From contig DATKPE010000027.1 of the NCBI GenBank assembly GCA_035524335.1, forward strand, positions 1 to 38,013: a DNA stretch of 38,013 nucleotides, written 5' to 3'. The position numbers and the translations under genes were made by a program. Shown here piece after piece: positions 32,891 through 38,013 of the stretch. Numbering within the stretch: the stretch's first letter is position 1; each line of letters starts with the position of its first letter. The notes below the pieces were generated by a model. The model had not been told where the DNA came from and made no database searches. It saw only the letters and a program-made list of their open reading frames with translations. The DNA comes from DATKPE01 sp035524335. GTDB taxonomy: Bacteria > Bacteroidota > Ignavibacteria > UBA10030 > SZUA-254.

Positions 32891-34045
32891 ATGAAACTTT
32901 CAGCCGTATTGTTCTTCATCCTTCTCTCCCTCTCGCCGGCATATGCTCAATCCCCCGGACATGACGCGTTCACCTGCCGGCATTTTTCATCCCGGATATC
33001 GTTCATCACGATGGACAGCGCCCATTCGAGCCAGACGACGGTCATTGAATATCCCGCGTACCTGGTTCTCTCTGAACTGCCGCTGACCGACGCCGGCGCC
33101 GAGAAAAGCACCGGGCTTGAGGAGAACCTCCCCCGGGCGGAAAGATTCATCCGATTCATCGACGAGCAGTTCGGCGGCAAGCCGGTGAAATATATCTTCA
33201 GCTCCCACTGGCATCTCCACAGTCTTTCGGCGATCACTCCCTTCTTCCGGCGGAGATGCTCGCTCGTGACAACACGGAAAAACTGGCGCTACGCTCTCAA
33301 CCAGGGATTTCTTGGAGCTTCCGATGCCGCGCAGTTTGCACCGCTGGTGAAGGAAGTGAATGCGGACACGACGTTCTTTGCCGATTCAGATTTTCCGATC
33401 AGGGTCCTGTACCTCGATACGACCTACACGCATAAGCCGACCGAAGATTACCTTTTTCTCTATTTTCCGGTAGACCGGATTCTGCATGCATCCTGCATGT
33501 GCCCGCTCCCGGACGTGAATCTTGCGGACGGGAAACGGATATATTATTCCGACCGGCTGACCGACGTGCAGGACGCGATCACCCGCCGGCGGCTCCCCGT
33601 CGATACGCTGATCCGGCTCGGCAGATCGGAGCGCAACAGCACTCTTCTTCCGGTGTTCGGCATGAACTATTTTGAAAAGTACATGAAAGACGGAACCCCG
33701 CTTCATGATGTTGCCGAACGATACGCGGCAATGGATCCGGAACGGCTGGAAGTGCGATGCGGTGAAGTTCTTGCCGACGCCGTCGCACGCTCCATTCCCG
33801 CCTCGGCTCTGAATCAGGCGGTGTACCAGTGCCTCCGCCGGAAGGATTACCGGAGAGCGCTTGCCCTCGGCCGCATTCTTCTGCTCTATGCCCCGCTGGA
33901 CCCGAATTATGTCGATACCATGGGGGAGGCATATTACGACGCCGGTGATACGACCACAGCGGCATACTACGACAGGATATTGAAAAAATCGGACCCCCTG
34001 TTCGGCGGAGGATTGAAAAGCTGGGAAAGCAATCTTCAACGGTAA
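32891..34045 (+). CDS. Exported metallo-beta-lactamase-fold protein with degenerate metal site
   Basis: A 384-residue protein with signal peptide (1-20, AYAQ) and a domain resembling metallo-beta-lactamase-fold hydrolases: FITMDSAHSSQTTVIEYPAYLVL strands, VKYIFSSHWHLHS around residue 106, TPTEDYLFLYFPVDRILHASC, and a C-terminal helical, TPR-like part (about 305-370, ALGRILLLYAPLDPNYVDTMGEAYYDAGD). The metal motif HxHxDH reads HWHLHS (106-111): the aspartate and last histidine are replaced by His and Ser. It may bind one metal or be inactive. GGAGG lies 6 nt before the ATG. Confidence 0.75.
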   Translation: MKLSAVLFFILLSLSPAYAQSPGHDAFTCRHFSSRISFITMDSAHSSQTTVIEYPAYLVLSELPLTDAGAEKSTGLEENLPRAERFIRFIDEQFGGKPVKYIFSSHWHLHSLSAITPFFRRRCSLVTTRKNWRYALNQGFLGASDAAQFAPLVKEVNADTTFFADSDFPIRVLYLDTTYTHKPTEDYLFLYFPVDRILHASCMCPLPDVNLADGKRIYYSDRLTDVQDAITRRRLPVDTLIRLGRSERNSTLLPVFGMNYFEKYMKDGTPLHDVAERYAAMDPERLEVRCGEVLADAVARSIPASALNQAVYQCLRRKDYRRALALGRILLLYAPLDPNYVDTMGEAYYDAGDTTTAAYYDRILKKSDPLFGGGLKSWESNLQR

Positions 34046-34223
34046 CCGGACGCGCCGGGGCGGCTCTCTCCTCACCGTTCGGTGCCGTTCCCGGGAAACC
34101 TTCCTTGAGCATCGCCTGATGCAGGAAAACGCCCGGGGATCCCCATTCCCATCCCCGCTCGGATAAGATGAATGATTTCAACCGATTCCCCCGGCGGGTA
34201 AAGATTTTGCCTTTTCTGCCGAT

Positions 34224-34261
34224 AATACTCTAGAGACTGGCCATCGGTGCCAGAGAGTATT
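34224..34261 (+). repeat. Two-part hairpin upstream of the polySer/polyHis gene
   Basis: AATACTCT (34224-34231) pairs with AGAGTATT (34254-34261), and CTGGC (34237-34241) with GCCAG (34249-34253) around a 7-nt loop. A 5-nt bulge separates the stems on the left arm only. It ends 25 bp before the ATG and could structure the mRNA leader. Confidence 0.65.
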
Positions 34262-34286
34262 CAATCATCATCTGAAAGGAAGCAGT

Positions 34287-34883
34287 ATGTCGATACTGGC
34301 AATATCGATCAATCCCAATCCCTACCTGACAGGCACCAGCCAGAACGGATCGTCGGGTGTCATGGGGCTGGTGAAAAATCTGGCGGATGCGCTCCAGTCG
34401 GGCGATTTGAAAAGCGCGCAGGACGCATACACGCAGATCCAGTCGCTTTTGACGAGTTCCCAATCGGCGTCGTCATCGTCCTCTTCGTCATCGTCGTCAT
34501 CCTCGTCATCGACGACGACACCTTCGACGACCGCGCTCCAGACGACCGGCACAACGGCCCAGAGCACGCAGGACGCCCTCTTCTCGTCCGATTTTGCGGC
34601 GCTCGGCAAGGCCCTCCAGGCGGGCGACCTCAGCGGCGCGCAGAATGCCTTCTCCAAGCTCGGACAGGACATGCAGTCGACCGGGAAGACGCATCATCAT
34701 CACCACCATCATCATCACGGTGCGCAGTCAGCCACGCAGACCAGTTCCGCTCAGAGCACTACCGGCACAGGGACCAGCAGTTCCACGACCGGCACCTCGA
34801 CCGGCAGCACCGGTAACGAAGAGCTGACGATCACCATCGGCAATACCGGCTCGACCGGGCTTACCATCGACATCATGATGTAA
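34287..34883 (+). CDS. Low-complexity polySer/polyHis protein with duplicated motif
   Basis: A 198-residue protein without signal peptide or membrane span. Two copies of a short helical motif are visible: VKNLADALQSGDLKSAQDAY (about 29-48) and FAALGKALQAGDLSGAQNAF (about 103-122). Between them lies a run of 14 serines (62-75); after them a run of nine histidines (136-144) and a Ser/Thr/Gly-rich tail ending TGLTIDIMM. Similar proteins with LQSGDLxxAQxAF repeats exist in other environmental bacteria, function unknown. AAGGAAG is the Shine-Dalgarno. A metal-binding role for the His run is speculative. Confidence 0.78.
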   Translation: MSILAISINPNPYLTGTSQNGSSGVMGLVKNLADALQSGDLKSAQDAYTQIQSLLTSSQSASSSSSSSSSSSSSSTTTPSTTALQTTGTTAQSTQDALFSSDFAALGKALQAGDLSGAQNAFSKLGQDMQSTGKTHHHHHHHHHGAQSATQTSSAQSTTGTGTSSSTTGTSTGSTGNEELTITIGNTGSTGLTIDIMM

Positions 34884-34942
34884 GGCCATTTCCCGGCGCG
34901 TCCCCCGGGGTCAGGTTCCGGGAGCAGAAGGCGCACAGCCAG

Positions 34943-34992
34943 CGGTCCGCAGGTACCATCAGACATGATGCATCTGCGGACCGTGCTATTTT
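34943..34992 (+). terminator. Long hairpin, possible terminator of the polySer/polyHis gene
   Basis: CGGTCCGCAG (34943-34952) pairs perfectly with CTGCGGACCG (34974-34983). An inner stem CATCA/TGATG (34957-34970) sits on loop GACA. Only a short ATTTT follows, so termination is possible but not certain; 60 bp separate it from the stop codon. Confidence 0.5.
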
Positions 34993-35112
34993 CACCCCCC
35001 TCACAACCCCAGGGAACATAATACCGCCGTCGGGAGTATTACCATCGATATCCCTCGTTTTTGCCGCCCCCCGCAGGAACAGGCGGATTCCGTGAAAAAC
35101 CGCCCGCGCCTC

Positions 35113-35141
35113 TTGACACTTTTGGGGGGCCTGTGTACATT
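35113..35141 (+). promoter_or_regulatory. Predicted promoter of the Asp-box protein gene
   Basis: TTGACA (35113-35118), 17-nt spacer, TACATT (35136-35141), followed by CCG. The best -35 match in the window. Confidence 0.7.
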
Positions 35142-35212
35142 CCGGTACATACCGCGGCGGTGGGACATCATGAGCAGACGTCATATCTTCAGACAACCCC
35201 GGAGGATAACCG

Positions 35213-37351
35213 ATGAACAGAGTGATACGATTTCTGACTGCGGCACTTGCGCTCTTCGCGATGCAGGTGACCGTCTCCGCGCAGTGGCATCAGACCGCGG
35301 GCCCTACCGGCGGGTTCATCAACGCGATCGCGGTCTCCGGGCAGAACATTTTCGCCGCCACCGCCGGCGCCGGGATCTTCCTCTCCACCGACACCGGGAG
35401 CACCTGGCACCCCGTCAATAACGGCCTGACCAGTCTCAGCGTCTACGATCTCACCGTCGCCGAATCGAATGTGTTTGCGGCAACGCTGGGCGGCGGTGTC
35501 TTCCACTCCTCCGACAACGGGACCAGCTGGACGGCAGGCAACACCGGACTGACGAACGATACCGTTCTCTCCCTCGCCGCATCGGGGAACACCCTTCTGG
35601 CCGGAACCTTCGGCAAGGGGGTCTGCATGTCGACGGACACCGGACAGACCTGGACCGCGATCAACAACGGACTCATTTCCGTCTACCAATTTTACTGCCT
35701 CGCATTCACGGGATCGGTCATGATGGCGGGAACCAACGGCGGCGGCGTCTTCTATTCCACCGACAATGGTGCGAAGTGGCAGGCAGGAAACTCCGGGATG
35801 CGAAGCAGTACGGTAAATGCGTTCGCAATCACCAACGGACCGGCCTCAGGAATCGGCCGGCACGATATCCTCATGGACGGGGGTCCGGGCGGGACAATCT
35901 ACGCCGGAACGATCGGCGGCATCTACAAGGCATCCTCTTCACCCCAGTCCGGCTGGGGATCCTACAACAACGGCCTCACCTCCACATGGGTCCAGTCGCT
36001 CGCGATTCTGGGCCACGTCATCTTCGCGGGCACAACCGGCGGCGTGTTCGGCTCCAACGACGGCGGCGCCTCCTGGTATCCGTCAAGCGGCGGACTCACG
36101 AACATGAACATCGTATCGCTCGCCCTCTTCGGCAATGTCCTCCTCGCCGGCACAGGCGGCGGGGGCGTCTTCCGGTCGACCGACGGCGGAAACAGCTGGA
36201 CTCAGACGAACACCGGTCTCAACAGCACCGATTCCTACGGGATGGCCTATGCCGGGCGGAAACTGTTCGCCGGCACCGACGGGAACGGCGTCTGCACGAG
36301 CACCGACCGCGGCGACCACTGGGCCACCGCGAACAATGGACTCTACGATAATCTTATTTTCTCATTGGCGGCGACCGACAGCATCGTCTATGCCGGCACG
36401 AACTCCAGCGGGATTTTCTCCACAACCGATTTCGGCGCCAGCTGGTCGGAACACAACATCGGTCTCGCCAACTTCACCTTCCGCGCGCTCGCCGTGTTCG
36501 ATACGATAGTCTTCGCCGGCGCGTACGGAGGCGGCGTCTACCGATCCTATGACCGGGGATTCACCTGGCGCTACTCCGACACCGGTCTCTCCCTCTCTCC
36601 CATCTACGGATTCGCAAAGGTCGGTCCGCGCCTGTTTACGGCGACCATGGGCACCGGCATATTCGTCACCACCGACAATGGCCGGAACTGGGCCCTCACT
36701 CCGGGCCAGCCATGGGACGAGTTTGACCGCTGTCTCATCTCCCAGGATACGGTTCTGATCACCGGCAGTTGGGGCGAAGGAATCTACTATTCCGCGAACA
36801 ACGGCGTAAGCTGGATCTCCCCGACTTCCCCCCCGCCCAGCGGATTCATCTACTCCCTCACGACAGCTGGTAAGGCGGTGTTTGCCGGAACATCGGGCGG
36901 GATCTATCTATCGACCGATCATGGCGTGACGTGGCAGGCGGAGAACGACGGACTCGGGAACACCGACGTCGTTTCGATCATTGCGACCGATTCGGATCTT
37001 TATGCGGGAACATATGAGGGAGGCGTCTGGAGGAGACCGCTCTCGGAAATGGTGACCTCAGTCCGGTCGTCCTCCGGCGGCCTGCCGACGGCATTCGGGC
37101 TTCAGCAAAATTTCCCGAATCCCTTCAACCCCGGCACAACGATCGGCTATACGGTGCCGGCAGAGGCGCGGGTGACGCTCCGCATCGTGAATCTCCTCGG
37201 ACAGGAAATCGCGACGCTTGTGAACGAACGGCAGGAACCGGGATATAAAACGGTCTCATTCAATGCCTCGCATCTCCCGAGCGGCGTTTACTACTACCAG
37301 CTCACCTCCGGCGGATACACCGAGACCAGAAAAATGATGCTGATGAAATAG
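35213..37351 (+). CDS. Asp-box (BNR-like) repeat protein secreted by type IX system
   Basis: A 712-residue exported protein. Signal peptide 1-24 (ending VSAQ). About twelve Asp-box-type repeats (S-x-D-x-G-x-x-W, for example STDTGSTW, SSDNGTSW, SNDGGASW, STDHGVTW) spaced about 40-55 residues apart, which should fold as one or two beta-propellers. The C-terminal 85 residues are a type IX secretion sorting domain (NFPNPFNPGTTIGYTVP, LLGQEIATLVNE, SGVYYYQL, TRKMMLMK). It is likely released or anchored at the cell surface. Such propellers bind glycans or proteins in some families; catalytic residues of sialidases are not evident. AGGAT precedes the ATG. Confidence 0.92.
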   Translation: MNRVIRFLTAALALFAMQVTVSAQWHQTAGPTGGFINAIAVSGQNIFAATAGAGIFLSTDTGSTWHPVNNGLTSLSVYDLTVAESNVFAATLGGGVFHSSDNGTSWTAGNTGLTNDTVLSLAASGNTLLAGTFGKGVCMSTDTGQTWTAINNGLISVYQFYCLAFTGSVMMAGTNGGGVFYSTDNGAKWQAGNSGMRSSTVNAFAITNGPASGIGRHDILMDGGPGGTIYAGTIGGIYKASSSPQSGWGSYNNGLTSTWVQSLAILGHVIFAGTTGGVFGSNDGGASWYPSSGGLTNMNIVSLALFGNVLLAGTGGGGVFRSTDGGNSWTQTNTGLNSTDSYGMAYAGRKLFAGTDGNGVCTSTDRGDHWATANNGLYDNLIFSLAATDSIVYAGTNSSGIFSTTDFGASWSEHNIGLANFTFRALAVFDTIVFAGAYGGGVYRSYDRGFTWRYSDTGLSLSPIYGFAKVGPRLFTATMGTGIFVTTDNGRNWALTPGQPWDEFDRCLISQDTVLITGSWGEGIYYSANNGVSWISPTSPPPSGFIYSLTTAGKAVFAGTSGGIYLSTDHGVTWQAENDGLGNTDVVSIIATDSDLYAGTYEGGVWRRPLSEMVTSVRSSSGGLPTAFGLQQNFPNPFNPGTTIGYTVPAEARVTLRIVNLLGQEIATLVNERQEPGYKTVSFNASHLPSGVYYYQLTSGGYTETRKMMLMK

Positions 37352-37641
37352 GCCGGCCGGAGAGGGACGATCCCCAGCGGTGCGTACGGAGGAGAACCGA
37401 TCCGTCATCATTTGGGGACCGGATGATTCCGGCACGCATTCAGCAATGCCGGAAACCATGTGGCATCCGCAACGGTGATGCCGTGCGGTGGCAGTTTCAT
37501 GGTACATTCCCAGACTATGGGAAATGAGCATCATAATAAAAAACAGCCCCGATAACCGCAGACCGGGGCACTCACATAATCCAATCCGAGTCGAGCCGGA
37601 CGACGGCGTCAGTACGCGCTTTCCAAGATCATGAGGTATAG
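37352..37641. other. Convergent intergenic region with several hairpins
   Basis: No gene is supported. Perfect inverted repeats lie at 37427-37434/37447-37454 (TTCCGGCA), 37455-37460/37498-37503 (ACCATG) enclosing 37462-37467/37477-37482 (GGCATC), and 37508-37513/37519-37524 (TTCCCA). The terminator at 37536-37569 follows. Confidence 0.6.
37536..37569 (-). terminator. Intrinsic terminator of the type IX cargo gene at the window end
   Basis: On the minus strand GCCCCG (from 37569) pairs with CGGGGC (ending 37546) around a 12-nt loop. A T-run (A at 37538-37543 on plus) follows. It lies about 70 bp after the stop codon at 37642. Confidence 0.75.
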
Positions 37642-38013
37642 CTACTTCAAGATCACCATTTTCCGTGTATCTGCAAAGTTCCCCGCCTCCATCCGGCAGA
37701 AGTAGACACCGCTCGGCATTCCGCCAGCATCCCACGTCACACTGTACCTTCCCGCACTCCGCTCCTCGTCCACCAGCGTCGCCACCAGCTGGCCCAGCAC
37801 GTTGTACACCGCCAGCTTCACCCTCTGCTCCTCCGGCACGTCGTACCCGATCGTCGTCGTCGGATTGAACGGGTTCGGATAGTTTTCCCGCAATGCATAC
37901 GTCGAAGGCACCCCGTCTCCGCTGTTCAGTGATATGACCAGCCGCTTCACGGATTTGTCGCTCAGCACCACACGGCCGGTCCCGTTCATCGGCGCGAGCA
38001 GCTTCCCGCCCGG
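37642..38013 (-). CDS. C-terminal part of a type IX secreted protein (N-terminus outside window)
   Basis: The last 123 codons of a minus-strand gene that runs off the right edge. Residues immediately before the sorting domain are low in features (MNGTGRVVLSDKSVKRLVISL). From there a type IX secretion C-terminal domain is clear: NYPNPFNPTTTIGYDVP, KLAVYNVLGQLVATLVDEE, AGRYSVTWDAGGMPSGVYF, ADTRKMVILK. The domain is recognised, cleaved and used for export or surface anchoring. The function of the cargo is unknown. Confidence 0.9.
   Translation of the reverse strand, partial: PGGKLLAPMNGTGRVVLSDKSVKRLVISLNSGDGVPSTYALRENYPNPFNPTTTIGYDVPEEQRVKLAVYNVLGQLVATLVDEERSAGRYSVTWDAGGMPSGVYFCRMEAGNFADTRKMVILK

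Larger units (their letters stand above)
34884..35212. other. Intergenic region (329 bp)
   Basis: No gene is supported. It holds a long hairpin (34943-34983) and the promoter of the Asp-box protein gene (35113-35141). The stretch 34995-35110 shows no clear feature. Confidence 0.6.

Noticed and set aside
34101..34127. TTCCT/AGGAA hairpin as terminator of the metallo-beta-lactamase-fold gene
   Set aside because: Short stem with a bulge and no T-run.
34692..34718. Vector-derived His tag
   Set aside because: Mixed codons, nine residues, internal position and surrounding natural repeats argue against vector sequence.

Overview
The window (about 38 kb, GC-rich) is chromosomal DNA of a free-living Gram-negative bacterium of the FCB superphylum, most likely the Ignavibacteria/Chlorobi side of Bacteroidota. 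Evidence: type IX secretion C-terminal domains with the NPFNP signature (genes ending at 37351 and 37642), LolA and an ATP-dependent PEP carboxykinase typical of the group, and many Sec signal peptides ending in xAQ. No phage, IS element, CRISPR array or tRNA was seen.

Left block (129-10938, all minus strand). A tightly packed, probably co-transcribed set: RNase G, transaldolase, GcvT, ComB-like phosphatase, FtsK, LolA, a LPG-synthase-like membrane protein, an exported cyclophilin, HolA and an ECF sigma factor. It starts from a sigma70-like promoter with an unusually long (about 270 nt) leader. Divergently, 11474-13879 holds a three-gene cassette of single-span, pseudopilin-like proteins with its own promoter and a strong terminator; two show faint PilW- and PilX-like features but none has a canonical prepilin cleavage site.

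Middle (13973-23902). A small SRP RNA gene (minus) lies next to a minus-strand cassette of an outer-membrane TPR/beta-barrel protein, an NfrB-like processive glycosyltransferase and a lone CheY-type receiver, a candidate exopolysaccharide synthesis/export module. Divergent from it are an exported peptidase T and a lamin-tail-domain secreted protein. Then come FmdB (minus) and an aminotransferase-pckA pair (plus) with overlapping stop/start.

Right part (23947-38013). The minus operon grpE-dnaJ-comEA-pilM-like-rsmD-coaD mixes chaperones, pilus/competence-type proteins and housekeeping enzymes. The plus strand then carries mostly secreted or poorly known proteins: a DUF885 peptidase-like protein, a divergent cysteine-synthase-like enzyme, a frameshifted secreted gene, a DUF6263-like protein, a metallo-beta-lactamase-fold protein with a damaged metal site, a polySer/polyHis protein, and a 712-residue Asp-box repeat protein exported by type IX secretion. 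The window ends inside another type IX cargo gene on the minus strand.

Across the window, eleven promoters share the form TTGnnn, 16-17 nt, TAnnnT, most often TAnnTT. This is a classical sigma70-like architecture rather than the Bacteroides TTTG/TAnnTTTG type.
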